Positions 45,953-55,045 are shown, counted from the first letter of the stretch. The stretch is 64,000 bases of DNA from Flavobacterium enshiense DK69 (GCF_000498495.1 NZ_AVCS01000004.1:124001-188000), one strand, 5' to 3'. Notes: a model not told the origin generated them from the letters alone. Translations and numbers: made by a program.

Positions 45953-47350
45953 TTACTTGGTCTGATTTAGTATCCATTTCGTGATTTCGTCTAAGGCGGC
46001 AGGGGAGAAGGTCTGTTCGATTTCGGCGTATTCGCTTGGTGAGCCGGTTTTACATTCCTGAAATAAATGATTCAGGTTTGGAAATTCTTTTATGGTTATT
46101 TTTTTGTTACCGCCTTTTTTTAGGGAGTTCTCAATTGCTGATAAATTTACTTTTGCCGGAACCTGTAAATCTTTTTCACCATTAATGGCTAAAACAGGGC
46201 ATTTTACTTTTTCTAAAGTTGATGAAGGATTAAACCTTAAGAAATATAACATCCATGGACTTGTAATCTGTTCAACCTGAACGGAAATGAATTCATCTTC
46301 ACTCATTCCACTTGGAATTTCGGCAGTCGGATCGTTTTTAAGCATTTCTTTGATGGTTAGTTTTAAGTCTGCTTTTAGTTTTTCGTCATCTGTCGATTTA
46401 CCCACCATTTCAAATATCTTTTTGTTATTTTGATACGTTTTTTGGATGTCGGTTTCGGAAGCACCAGCAGCTTTTCCGATTAATTCCTGCTGAAGTAATA
46501 ATAATTGATCTCCCTGAATCCCGGTTCCTGCAAGTAATACAATAAAATCAACGTCTTTTGATTTTGAAGCGACCATTGGAGCGATGAGGCCTCCTTCGCT
46601 ATGGCCTATTAAACCGATTTTCTTTTTGTTGATTTCCTTTCTTGTCTTTAAATAAGCGATCGCACTTTCTACATCGGTTGCAAAATCAGCTGAATTTGCT
46701 GATTTAAAATCCCCTTTTGATTGTCCTATGCCTCTGTCGTCGTATCTTAAAACTGCAATACCATTCTTGGTTAAATAGTCTGAGATAACTAAAAACGGTT
46801 TGTGTCCTAAAAGTTCTTCATCTCTGTTTTGAGGCCCGCTGCCTGTGATTAAAATAACGGCCGGAAAATTACCTTCTTTTTTAGGGAGTGATAAAGTTCC
46901 TGCCAATGTAATATTTGCCTTTGGATTATTAAAGGTCACGTCTTCAGTATGGTAAGGGTAAGGGGTTACAGGCTCTTGTGGTCTTTTAATGGTTTCCTTT
47001 TCAATGGGTTTTCTTGACAGGTTCATTGGAAACTCATAACCCGATTGTTTGAATGTTCCGATTATTTCGTCGTCCTTAAATTCGCCTGAGTATTCTATTT
47101 GGGCGTTGGCAACTTCTATTTTAAGTTTAGAATTTTCAAAAGAAGTACTTGTTGTTGGGATTCCTGCAGCTCCTTGATCCGGACTGTCCATTGTGGAACT
47201 AAAACCGTTGCCGGATTTGGTAATATGGAAAACCAGCCTTAACTGCGTGCCCTGGACTTTCAAAACGCCATTCCATTGTCCGGTTATATCTTGGGCAGAT
47301 GCTGTTAAAATTGTAATTAATGATAAAAAAAGAGTTGAGAACGATTTCAT
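45953..47350 (-). CDS. Secreted alpha/beta hydrolase (S9/dienelactone-hydrolase-like)
   Basis: 465 residues with a signal peptide (ending ASAQ). Residues about 20-110 form a lipocalin-like beta domain (ITGQWNGVLKVQGTQLRLVFHI), then the hydrolase core: VILITGSGPQNRDEE (oxyanion), GHSEGGLIAP (nucleophile Ser), GEKDLQVP (Asp) and NLNHLFQE (His). This architecture is common in Bacteroidota. Likely a periplasmic peptidase or esterase. Confidence 0.85.
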   Translation of the reverse strand: MKSFSTLFLSLITILTASAQDITGQWNGVLKVQGTQLRLVFHITKSGNGFSSTMDSPDQGAAGIPTTSTSFENSKLKIEVANAQIEYSGEFKDDEIIGTFKQSGYEFPMNLSRKPIEKETIKRPQEPVTPYPYHTEDVTFNNPKANITLAGTLSLPKKEGNFPAVILITGSGPQNRDEELLGHKPFLVISDYLTKNGIAVLRYDDRGIGQSKGDFKSANSADFATDVESAIAYLKTRKEINKKKIGLIGHSEGGLIAPMVASKSKDVDFIVLLAGTGIQGDQLLLLQQELIGKAAGASETDIQKTYQNNKKIFEMVGKSTDDEKLKADLKLTIKEMLKNDPTAEIPSGMSEDEFISVQVEQITSPWMLYFLRFNPSSTLEKVKCPVLAINGEKDLQVPAKVNLSAIENSLKKGGNKKITIKEFPNLNHLFQECKTGSPSEYAEIEQTFSPAALDEITKWILNQTK

Positions 47351-47498
47351 ATTTTGGTGTTTGTTAGTTGTTTGATGCTAGCATGTTTTGATGTCAATTC
47401 TGCTGATTCAAAATGACCTCATCATAAAACTTCTAACACGTTACAATTTGTAAAAATAAGAAAATTCAGCAAAACATGTTTTTGTTTTTAATATAAGA

Positions 47499-47526
47499 AA
47501 GGGGGAAGCTAAACTTTCCCCCTTGT
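47499..47526 (-). terminator. Terminator of the SRPBCC gene
   Basis: AAGGGGGAA / TTCCCCCTT stem, T-rich on the minus-strand downstream side. Confidence 0.7.
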
Positions 47527-47567
47527 TTTATTACACTGTTTTTGAAAACAGTAGTTCTTTAAATTTC

Positions 47568-48017
47568 TTAAGCGTCCGGAATTTCGGGTTCAACCAATTT
47601 AATTAGCTTTTCTAAAGATTCCTGCCAACCTAAGTAGCACATTTCAGCCGGTATAATAGAAGGAATTCCTTCCTGTATGATTTTTATTTCGGTACCACAA
47701 GAAACTTTATTTATCCAAACCGTAGTAATCATCTCCCCAGGAAGGTTAGGATCATCAAACTGATCGGTATATTTCAGGAATTCATTAGGTTTGATCTCGA
47801 TATATTTTCCTCCGAAAGAGTGGCTGTTACCGGTTGAAAAATTGTGGAATGACATTCTGTAGGTACCTCCAACTGCCACTGTCATTTCATGTACAGTACA
47901 AAGGAAACCATAGGGAGGAATCCATGATGCAAGTGCATTGGCGTCGGTAAATGCACGATAGACTTTTTCAGGAGATGCTTTGATAACTCTGTGTAATGAA
48001 ACGCTGTTTGTTGCCAT
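47568..48017 (-). CDS. SRPBCC (AHSA1-type START-like) protein
   Basis: 149 residues. VSLHRVIKASPEKVYRAFTDANALASWIPP is the AHSA1 signature (read in part), followed by the SFGGKYIEI strand and the C-terminal helix MCYLGWQESLEKLIKLVEP. These small proteins have a hydrophobic ligand pocket. Role unknown; many sit beside stress or regulatory genes. Confidence 0.85.
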   Translation of the reverse strand: MATNSVSLHRVIKASPEKVYRAFTDANALASWIPPYGFLCTVHEMTVAVGGTYRMSFHNFSTGNSHSFGGKYIEIKPNEFLKYTDQFDDPNLPGEMITTVWINKVSCGTEIKIIQEGIPSIIPAEMCYLGWQESLEKLIKLVEPEIPDA

Positions 48018-48151
48018 AATATTGATTGATTAAAAATTCCTGTTTGTTTGACTTTTTAAGTAGGCGCTGTTCTAGCAAGTCTATAAATTTAATGATTTTC
48101 AATTAATTACGTCGGATTATTCTCAAAATAAGTTTTGAGTTGCACTTTTAA

Positions 48152-48688
48152 TTAAACTTTGCATTTGTAATGGAGTTGAGTCAGTCCTTTATCAAAATAC
48201 TTAACGGAAACAAGTTCGAGGATTTGTTCAGGCCGGCCGTCTTTGAAAAGTTTTGTTCCATCTCCAACCAAAATCGGAATAATGGAGATAATAAACTCGT
48301 CAATTAATTTGTCTTTTAAAAGCTCGTTTACAATTTCGGCACCCCCATCAATAAAAATATTTTTGCCGGATTCGGTTTTCATTTTTGTAATTAGAGCTTT
48401 AAGTGAGCCATTGTAAAAGTTTGTTTTACCGATACTTGATCTTTCAGTTCTTGTTATTACAAATGTATTTTTGTCGGCATGGACGAACTCCGGCACATGT
48501 GCCATTATCCAATCGTAAGTTCTTCTTCCGAGTAGTATAGTGTCGACCGACTTTATAAAATTTGCATAGCCGTAATCTTCTCCTTCCTGTTCAACTATTG
48601 ATAAAAAACTCAAGTCATCATTAGGTTTTGCGATGTAACCGTCTAAACTTGTAGCGATATATAAAATTACTTTTCGGTCTGCTGCCAT
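48152..48688 (-). CDS. Dihydrofolate reductase-family protein (RibD C-terminal type)
   Basis: 178 residues. KVILYIATSLDGYIAKPNDDL, DTILLGRRTYDWIMAHVPE and ITRTERSS with KNIFIDGGAEIVNELL fit the RibD_C/DHFR-like family (e.g. YwjB/YyaP type). NADPH-dependent reductase predicted. The substrate is not settled and no riboflavin genes are nearby. Confidence 0.83.
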   Translation of the reverse strand: MAADRKVILYIATSLDGYIAKPNDDLSFLSIVEQEGEDYGYANFIKSVDTILLGRRTYDWIMAHVPEFVHADKNTFVITRTERSSIGKTNFYNGSLKALITKMKTESGKNIFIDGGAEIVNELLKDKLIDEFIISIIPILVGDGTKLFKDGRPEQILELVSVKYFDKGLTQLHYKCKV

Positions 48689-48745
48689 TTGTGTACTAAG
48701 TGTTTTTTGTTGTCTTGTCAGACAAGAGGCACATTAAATAAAAGT

Positions 48746-49936
48746 TTATTTTTTAAATTCCTGACTAAAGAAATACCTGATGCTAATCTGAATTTTGGTA
48801 GCAGATGATGTCCAGCCATCTTTATAATTTTCGCGGTCAATCCATTGGAGTTCGATCCCTGATGTAAAATTAGGTAGGGGCTTATACAAAAGATTCGTAC
48901 TGGCATAACGGCCATGACGGAAAGCATCCGCTGTTTGTCCGTTGGAATTGTCTGTTTTTAGTTCTGAAAAACCAATTATGCTGCTGAATTTTTCATTCCA
49001 TTGATGATTAAGGTAGGCTGTGTACCCAAAAAGCGGTAAGGCTACCCCTTTAACTGGAGCTTTTGGATTTCCGAAATCATTCTGGATACCGATATCGGTT
49101 GGGGCATCATTCATTAAATTCTGAATTCCTTTTCCTATTACCGTTTGTCCAATAAACACGTCTTTTTTACCTATTTTTAGATTGCTGCTCAGGTTAAAGC
49201 CCCATCCAAAAGCTTTGCCGCTATAATCAAATGGCTCTAGGCCTTCGTCTACCCATTCAATTTTACGTACAACCCCAGCTAATTCGGCATAACCCCAGTC
49301 GCGGGTAGCACGAAATTCAGCTGTCAGGTCAGGCATGTCAAATTTTGGCTTAACATCACTAAGGTCAATCCTGTTACGGTAGACGCCTTGGTCGGCACTT
49401 GCACCGGGACGCTCGAGCGCTATTGCCAGTCTGTTTTTGCCATTAAATGGGATATAACGTATTTGGACATTTTTACAAAGGGACATACCTGAAGGCCCCC
49501 AATATTCAATGGCATTCGGAAAACCGTCAAAATCGCAAAACAGACCCCAGTTATGGCCGAAGCCAAGTTTTCCTAATTCCACATAGGCATAAAGCATGTG
49601 AAATGTAGTTTGTCCCGCGTCGGCACCAACTCCAAACATGTCGAAGGAAAAACGTGTCGTTAACGGGCCGTAGCGGGTTGGTGTTAAGCTGCTAAATCCT
49701 AGCATGGATTGTCGTACGCCGAAAAAAACATTTCCATCCGTGCCATATTGATTTTTATAGGCCGGAAGCTGTGTTGGACGCAGCACATCAAAGTAGTCGG
49801 GATTGATTTGGTTAAAGTTGTAACCCGTGTCGGTCATTACCTGTCCTACAATAGTAATAACAGTTTCATTATCCTGCTGAGCTGCAAGGTTAAGTGAAAT
49901 TAGGCTTATAGCCAATGTTAAGGAGAACTTTTTCAT
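48746..49936 (-). CDS. DcaP-like outer-membrane porin
   Basis: 396 residues from the ATG at 49936 (MKKFSLTLAISLISLNLAAQ, signal peptide); an upstream ATG at 49957 would spoil the signal. The mature start (VGQVMTDTGYNFNQINPDYFDVLRP), RQSMLGFSSLTPTRYGP and YVELGKLGFGHNWGLF match DcaP-family trimeric porins for organic acids. The C-terminus ends in aromatic residues (ISIRYFFSQEFKK). Putative substrate: organic anions. Confidence 0.8.
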   Translation of the reverse strand: MKKFSLTLAISLISLNLAAQQDNETVITIVGQVMTDTGYNFNQINPDYFDVLRPTQLPAYKNQYGTDGNVFFGVRQSMLGFSSLTPTRYGPLTTRFSFDMFGVGADAGQTTFHMLYAYVELGKLGFGHNWGLFCDFDGFPNAIEYWGPSGMSLCKNVQIRYIPFNGKNRLAIALERPGASADQGVYRNRIDLSDVKPKFDMPDLTAEFRATRDWGYAELAGVVRKIEWVDEGLEPFDYSGKAFGWGFNLSSNLKIGKKDVFIGQTVIGKGIQNLMNDAPTDIGIQNDFGNPKAPVKGVALPLFGYTAYLNHQWNEKFSSIIGFSELKTDNSNGQTADAFRHGRYASTNLLYKPLPNFTSGIELQWIDRENYKDGWTSSATKIQISIRYFFSQEFKK

Positions 49937-50158
49937 AAGCAAGAAGGCGAAGGCCACTGTATTTGATAGTCAAAGTCCGAATATTTATTCAATCTGTTGA
50001 TTGTTATTGGAAAGTTGTGTTTTCCAATGACATGAATACATTAAAAAGGGGCCTCCGAAAGAAAAAACATGCTTACTTTCGTTCCTATAAAATTAAGAAA
50101 AATATTGATAAAATGTTGATTTTTATTTAATTACATTTTTTAATAGAATTGGACACAA

Positions 50159-50521
50159 CTATTTTCTTTTTTTACTCGCTTTAGCAAGCGGATTAAAGTT
50201 TAAACAAAGCTGTAACCAATAGGCTAACTCTTTTGCACTTTTATGTCCGCTTTCAGTAACAAATATAAAACCGTCCATTGGTTTTCCAGTGAATTCCATT
50301 GGAATGACATTATCCATTTCGATTGGTTTTGCGTAAGCCTCTTCACCGATTCAGCAAAGCAAAAAATCTTCATTTGTTTTTTTATCGATATGAGTTCCGC
50401 AACACATTTTATCATCAACCATAAAGCACACGCCACTGAACATTTTCTTTTCGTAAAAGTCAACATTTTTTTGCTGAAAGAATTCCCGAATTCTTTGGGC
50501 AGTACTTTCGTTAAATGCCAT
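50159..50521 (-). pseudogene. TfoX N-terminal domain protein with one in-frame stop
   Basis: From ATG at 50521 to TAG at 50159-50161 the frame runs 120 codons with one interruption, TGA at 50351-50353 (codon 57). Upstream reads KKMFSGVCFMVDDKMCCGTH and downstream IGEEAYAKPIEMDNVIPMEF, then KPMDGFIFVT, typical of the TfoX N-terminal domain. A CGA-to-TGA change (Arg 57) would explain it. No frameshift is needed. Either a pseudogene or a sequencing error. Confidence 0.8.
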
Positions 50522-50584
50522 AAATTTTGATTTAAAGAATGTTGAATTTGGTTACAGTTAACATAGTGGATGATAAAGCCACTT

Positions 50585-50809
50585 TTATATTTTCTTGTTC
50601 TTTGAATAATTGACGAATAGCCTAATCAAAAACATTAGGTTTGTTATAATTAAAAACCAAAACATCAAATATCTTTTTTGAAAAACTGATTCAGTAAACA
50701 AATCAGACATGGCTAAAATCATTAACGATATCCCTGTAAATGACAAAATAGCAAATAGGATTAACGCTTTTTTGCTTGGATTTTGAAATATATTTTTTTT
50801 CATATTCAT
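50585..50809 (-). CDS. Small two-span membrane protein
   Basis: 74 residues (or 72 from the second Met). Two hydrophobic segments, about residues 16-36 (ILFAILSFTGISLMILAM) and 48-66 (FWFLIITNLMFLIRLFV). Basic ends. No known family; may be membrane-bound accessory protein. Not clearly linked to its neighbours. Confidence 0.6.
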   Translation of the reverse strand: MNMKKNIFQNPSKKALILFAILSFTGISLMILAMSDLFTESVFQKRYLMFWFLIITNLMFLIRLFVNYSKNKKI

Positions 50810-50864
50810 AGTGTTTTATATTGAATGAAATAATTTGATGAGGCTATTTCGCAAAGAAGGCTTT

Positions 50865-51482
50865 TTAAAAGTCGACAGTAAAGAACAATCCTAAATTGGT
50901 TAGGCTTTTGGTTTTTTGTTTTCCGTTGACAACGGCATTGTTGTTTGATTCAATTTCAGCAAAATCCGATTGCCCTGAGAAGTTCATTCCAATGCCCCAT
51001 TCTTTATTTAATTGGTATGAGAATCCCACGTTCATTTGACTTCCAAAATTCCAACTGTCAAAAACATCTTTTTCTGTACCATAAAGGAATTGGTATTCAT
51101 CACTGGTTATTTTACTTGCATAAGGCCCTATGCTTAGAAACATTTTCATATGTTCAGCCATCGGAACAGAAAAGGTAGCTAAAAGAGGGAATTTAATCAT
51201 GCCTCTTTCGTGATAAAAATTTCCATTTGAATTAAATCCATTCCCATTTAATACAGTATAATTGATGCCTGAAGCAATTCCGACAATTTTTGAAAACCTG
51301 TAATTAACTAATATTTCTCCAGTGTTGCTGTTTAAATTGTAGTTAGGTTCTGATTCATTCATGATTTTACCGTATCCGATTCCTCCAAATATGAGTAGGC
51401 CTACTTTTGATTTTTTCTCTTCTTGGGCTTGTAAAGTAGTGTTAAGCAGTAATAGAAGCGATAGGGCAAATAGTCTTTTCAT
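50865..51482 (-). CDS. Outer-membrane beta-barrel protein
   Basis: 205 residues from the ATG at 51482 (MKRLFALSLLLLLNTTLQAQ, signal peptide); the ATG at 51512 gives an implausible N-terminus. Strands such as KVGLLIFGGIGYGKI and SIGPYASKIT, with a C-terminal LFFTVDF, fit the OMP_b-brl (PorT-like) family. Function unknown. Confidence 0.72.
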   Translation of the reverse strand: MKRLFALSLLLLLNTTLQAQEEKKSKVGLLIFGGIGYGKIMNESEPNYNLNSNTGEILVNYRFSKIVGIASGINYTVLNGNGFNSNGNFYHERGMIKFPLLATFSVPMAEHMKMFLSIGPYASKITSDEYQFLYGTEKDVFDSWNFGSQMNVGFSYQLNKEWGIGMNFSGQSDFAEIESNNNAVVNGKQKTKSLTNLGLFFTVDF

Positions 51483-51616
51483 TATGGTTTTGTTTATAAT
51501 TGTTAGTGTCATAAAAATGCTTAATAAGTTAAGAATATTAGTACAAAAATATAATATTTGTTTTACTTGTCAAAATCTTCTTTTAGGTTTTAGGGTAGTT
51601 TGCAGCGTGGTGTTAA

Positions 51617-52918
51617 CTATTTCGTTTTGAATTTTACCAGATATTCATTCTCCTTTAGTTTGTACCCATCAGCAGATTGAAATCCGCGATTGGTAATCAC
51701 AAATTCGTATTCTTTGTTCGGTTTTAACTCGGCCTTCAGTACAAGGGTCTTTCCGTTGTCTTCAAGTCCTTTAACTCCTGTTAAAGGGAAATAATCTTTT
51801 CCTTTAGCTGAAAAATTAATGGAATAACTGTTAGGTTTCATTTCTTTTGAGAAGGTTATGCTTAACTCTTTTATATCGGTACTCACATCTGTTGCACCGT
51901 TTTTAAAAGGGCCTATTTTTACTATATGCGGACAATTTTTATCGTATTCCTTAATTAGTTTTTCCTTGTTTATTTTTTCAGGATAAAATTTAGATTGCAT
52001 CAAAAACGCTTCAACGGCTTTATCATCATCGTAATTTAATTCGATAATGGTTTTGATTGCCTTTGCCTTATCTGTTGCCTGATTATAGTAAGCTTTGCAA
52101 ATTTCATAACCGATATAATACCCTAAATCGGCACTTTCTCCTTTTTGGCTGCCATTGTATAACCAGTTGGTAAAATTATCGGTAAACATTTCCTTTTTAA
52201 ACAAGCTCTTAACCGACTCGGCATTGTTTCTTCCATAAGTAAGATATTGTGTGCTTAAGGGTTGTTCCATGACCAGTTCTGTTATGAAATCGCAGGAGCC
52301 TTCTCTTATGCTCTGACTCAAGACTTGATTTTTTTCACCTCTTTGTTGTGTATGGATGTATTCGTGAATGTTTAAAGTGACAATGTGGTCCATGGATTGT
52401 TTCTGGAACACATTTTTTAACCAGTCATTTTTAAACTCTGAAACATCGGTTTTTGAATCACCTGTTGCAATTTCACTCCCAATTAAAACGGCATTGTCCT
52501 TTACTGTTCCTCCAGTGTTTACTCCGCCTATCGCAAAGTAGATTTCGGCATCTTTCAGTTCCGGATAAATTTGTTTCAGCCGTTCAATAGCTTGTTCAAA
52601 TTGAGGAAGTTTATTTTTTACTTCCAGAGTATTGTGACGTACTGAATTCCAGAATTTCGGGAGTTTTTCTATTAAATCAACCCAAAGGGTATCGTTATAC
52701 TCTCGGACTTCCATAAAGGCTTTTAAACCTTTGGTCCCTTTTGATATATACAAAGCATTAATTAGCTGGATTTTTTGGGAATAGTTTTTAGCTGTTTTAA
52801 TGCTGTCATAAGCAATCCAAAAATTATCAATGTCTGAAGTAAAGATTACTTTTTTCTCCTGAGAAATTGCTTTTGCACCGAAAAGTGCGATAAGAATAAG
52901 CATTATGATTCTGTTCAT
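51617..52918 (-). CDS. Secreted HExxH metallopeptidase-like protein with C-terminal Ig-like domain
   Basis: About 433 residues from the ATG at 52918 (MNRIIMLILIALFGAKAISQ, signal peptide); the longer frame to 52990 overlaps the promoter. A zinc-binding HEYIHTQQ motif at about residue 201 sits in a context like DUF2268 proteases, and residues about 340-433 form a bacterial Ig-like domain (ITFSKEMKPNSYSI). Expressed from the shared 21-bp promoter at 52988-53008. Confidence 0.75.
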   Translation of the reverse strand: MNRIIMLILIALFGAKAISQEKKVIFTSDIDNFWIAYDSIKTAKNYSQKIQLINALYISKGTKGLKAFMEVREYNDTLWVDLIEKLPKFWNSVRHNTLEVKNKLPQFEQAIERLKQIYPELKDAEIYFAIGGVNTGGTVKDNAVLIGSEIATGDSKTDVSEFKNDWLKNVFQKQSMDHIVTLNIHEYIHTQQRGEKNQVLSQSIREGSCDFITELVMEQPLSTQYLTYGRNNAESVKSLFKKEMFTDNFTNWLYNGSQKGESADLGYYIGYEICKAYYNQATDKAKAIKTIIELNYDDDKAVEAFLMQSKFYPEKINKEKLIKEYDKNCPHIVKIGPFKNGATDVSTDIKELSITFSKEMKPNSYSINFSAKGKDYFPLTGVKGLEDNGKTLVLKAELKPNKEYEFVITNRGFQSADGYKLKENEYLVKFKTK

Positions 52919-52987
52919 GGTTATAGAAGAATTAATTCTTGCTAAATAAAAAATGTAAAATACATACAGATAATTAGTTGTAATCTT

Positions 52988-53008
52988 CAAATGTAATAAA
53001 ATACATCT
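52988..53008 (-). promoter_or_regulatory. Shared palindromic promoter, copy 1
   Basis: Identical 21 bp to 54298-54318. It holds the inverted repeat ATGTA-N6-TACAT, and on the minus strand TACATTTG, a TAnnTTTG -7 box. A TTG lies 20 bp upstream of the box on the minus strand. Serves the gene ending at 51617. Confidence 0.65.
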
Positions 53009-53027
53009 GTTTTTTCAATGCTTAACG

Positions 53028-54236
53028 TTATCGGCTTGTTACTTTTTCTTTTTTTAAATCGGATGCATATTTGTAGAGCCCGTCATAAATTTCGAAGAAA
53101 ATACCCTCTTCCTTTTCACTGAAAGATGTATTGAAAAAAAGCAGTATACCAATTTCTTTATTAGTATCGGAAAGCATAAAAGTTCTTACCCCTGGATCGG
53201 AACCGTTATGGCCAATTCGTGTAGCGCCCATCTTTGTAGCCCAAAAAATCCCTGAATTTAGTTTGTCTAATTTTACATTTTCAGGCTTGTTTGATTCATT
53301 GAATTGGAACCGGAGCATTTCATCAATTGTTTTCTTTTTTAAAATACTCGTATTACCATATTTTCCATCATTCAATAAGCAGATAAAAAACTTAGACAAA
53401 TCATTTACAGAAGTACGAATGCCTCCATCGGGATACGTTGTTTGTTCATATAGTTGGATTGGTTCAATGACATCACCGTGCTTTTTGTAAAGTTTAGCGT
53501 GTTTATTGATATTGATTTCGCTTAAAGACCAACCGGTATCAACCATATTCAGAGGTTTGAAAATATGTTTTTTTGCGTATTCGTTTAGTTTTTTCCCAGT
53601 TCTCAGTTCAACAATGTAACCGGCCAAACCGGCGCCAATATTGGAGTAATCACGATAAGTTCCGGGTTTTGATTTTAAAAAATTGTTTTTTGAATAATAT
53701 TTACCTTCCGGAGTAAAATAGTTTTTTAAAAATTCTCCTAAGGGTTCTGGTTTATTTCCGCCATGAAAGTAAGTGCTATCCGTATAAAAAGGGTAGCGGT
53801 CAGCCAATCCGGAGGTGTGTGTTGCCAGTTGTCTTAATGTAATTTTTTCATTTGGAAAATTAGGGTTAACCACTCTGAATGGCAAATAGTTATTAATGTC
53901 TTCATCAAGTGAAAGCTTACCGTCTTCAACAGCTTTCATAATGCATGCTCCGGTAAAAGTCTTGCTAATAGAAGCAATATTCATGATGGTCGAGGGAGTA
54001 AACGGGATTTTATTTTCCCTGTCGGCATAGCCGTATCCTTTTTCCCAAACTAAGTTTTTATCGATGATTATAGCGGCACCTATTCCCACAATACCGGTTT
54101 CAGCAATTTTCTTTTCCAAAAAACTATCAATGGAAGCTTTGATGTCTTTTGCAGAATTGGTTTGGCTCTGACCTGAAATATTTTGACATAAAAAGTGGAT
54201 TACCAAAGAAAGGGTAATTGCAAATTTTGATTTCAT
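53028..54236 (-). CDS. Secreted serine hydrolase, class C beta-lactamase family
   Basis: 402 residues with a signal peptide (ending ISGQ). Catalytic SISK (IASISKTFTGAC), YSN (YRDYSNIGAGLAG) and IGHNGSDPGVR. Periplasmic peptidase or esterase. It is the fourth such domain in the window, including the GH3 fusion. It shares its promoter element with the gene at 51617. Confidence 0.86.
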   Translation of the reverse strand: MKSKFAITLSLVIHFLCQNISGQSQTNSAKDIKASIDSFLEKKIAETGIVGIGAAIIIDKNLVWEKGYGYADRENKIPFTPSTIMNIASISKTFTGACIMKAVEDGKLSLDEDINNYLPFRVVNPNFPNEKITLRQLATHTSGLADRYPFYTDSTYFHGGNKPEPLGEFLKNYFTPEGKYYSKNNFLKSKPGTYRDYSNIGAGLAGYIVELRTGKKLNEYAKKHIFKPLNMVDTGWSLSEININKHAKLYKKHGDVIEPIQLYEQTTYPDGGIRTSVNDLSKFFICLLNDGKYGNTSILKKKTIDEMLRFQFNESNKPENVKLDKLNSGIFWATKMGATRIGHNGSDPGVRTFMLSDTNKEIGILLFFNTSFSEKEEGIFFEIYDGLYKYASDLKKEKVTSR

Positions 54237-54263
54237 CTTCGTTTTGAGATTGATTTTTTGATT

Positions 54264-54277
54264 GATTTACGTAAATC
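54264..54277. promoter_or_regulatory. Perfect 14-bp palindrome GATTTACGTAAATC
   Basis: Lies in the 5' untranslated region of the serine hydrolase (53028), between its promoter and start codon. A candidate site for a dimeric regulator, perhaps the HTH protein at 54479. Confidence 0.4.
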
Positions 54278-54297
54278 TGTTTTTGAGTTATTTATAA

Positions 54298-54318
54298 CAA
54301 ATGTAATAAAATACATCT
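54298..54318 (-). promoter_or_regulatory. Shared palindromic promoter, copy 2
   Basis: Identical 21 bp to 52988-53008, with the same ATGTA-N6-TACAT inverted repeat and TACATTTG box, upstream of the serine hydrolase at 53028. Confidence 0.65.
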
Positions 54319-54373
54319 AAAAAATAACAAATCGCAAATAGTCTTGTGATTGAAAGTATTTATTCTTGAAAAG

Positions 54374-54460
54374 AATCACTAAATTGTGATCAAATAAAAA
54401 TCTAATAAAATATAATCACATTTTAGTGGTTAAATAAAATATAAATACAAAATAATCACA
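54374..54460. promoter_or_regulatory. Phased ATCAC sites upstream of the HTH gene
   Basis: AATCAC begins at 54374, 54414 and 54454, exactly 40 bp apart. The first is half of ATCAC-N6-GTGAT (54375-54390), and the second of ATCAC-N6-GTGGT (54415-54430). The third has no partner half. Likely regulator-binding sites, possibly for autoregulation. Confidence 0.5.
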
Positions 54461-54478
54461 ATATCAAATCATATAACT

Positions 54479-55021
54479 ATGGTTAAATCAAAAAACCTAA
54501 GAGAGGCATTGGGATTAACTCAGGAAGAAACTGCCATGTTGTTAAGGGTTGCCAAAAGCCATTTGGCTATGTTTGAAATTGGGCAGCGCGATTTGCCTTC
54601 CAAAGCAATGCAGAAACTGGCAACCATGCATAATTATCTGCAAAACAAGGAGCAGGAAAAGGTGCTGCATATAGACAAGGAATATGAAAACGCTAAAATT
54701 GTCCAACTGTTGGAAGTAGAACTCGTCAAAAATAAATATAAACAGGCATTGATTGAGCGAGAACTATCGCGTTTGCAATCAAATCACCAAAAAAGTCTTT
54801 CAACTTTACAGCTTGTTGAGTATTTTGAAACTCAGCTTGAGGAAAGTGAAAAACCCGGAAAAGAGTTTATCAACATGATACGTACTAAAGCTTTGAGAGG
54901 AATGGAAAAAAACGGGCTTTCTGTACAGAAAAAATTGGAGCTTAAATTAAATGCGCTTCAAAAGTATCAGAAGGAACTGGAAAAGGAGTTAAAGCAATAT
55001 AAATTAAGTATAAATGATTGA
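54479..55021 (+). CDS. XRE-type HTH regulator with C-terminal coiled coil
   Basis: 180 residues. The HTH domain spans about residues 1-50 (LREALGLTQEETAMLLRVAKSHLAMFE). The remaining region is rich in K, E, L and Q and is predicted to be coiled coil. It is followed by the DUF434 gene and preceded by phased inverted repeats. Probably a transcription regulator; autoregulation is inferred from the sites upstream. Confidence 0.82.
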   Translation: MVKSKNLREALGLTQEETAMLLRVAKSHLAMFEIGQRDLPSKAMQKLATMHNYLQNKEQEKVLHIDKEYENAKIVQLLEVELVKNKYKQALIERELSRLQSNHQKSLSTLQLVEYFETQLEESEKPGKEFINMIRTKALRGMEKNGLSVQKKLELKLNALQKYQKELEKELKQYKLSIND

Positions 55022-55045
55022 TGCATCCGATGATTGATGCATCGG
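55014..55045. repeat. Two 16-bp direct repeats with a stem-loop
   Basis: ATGATTGATGCATCCG then ATGATTGATGCATCGG, overlapping the stop codon at 55019-55021. CCGATG and CATCGG (55027-55032, 55040-55045) form a 6-bp stem. May act between the HTH and DUF434 genes as an operator or attenuator. Confidence 0.45.

Noticed and set aside
50351..50353. TGA as a selenocysteine codon
   Set aside because: The family has Arg, not Cys, near this place by my reading, and I see no SECIS-like hairpin; nonsense mutation is simpler.
50224..50530. Overlapping plus- and minus-strand ORFs near the TfoX pseudogene
   Set aside because: They are out of frame with the recognisable TfoX protein, whose one-stop frame is far better supported.
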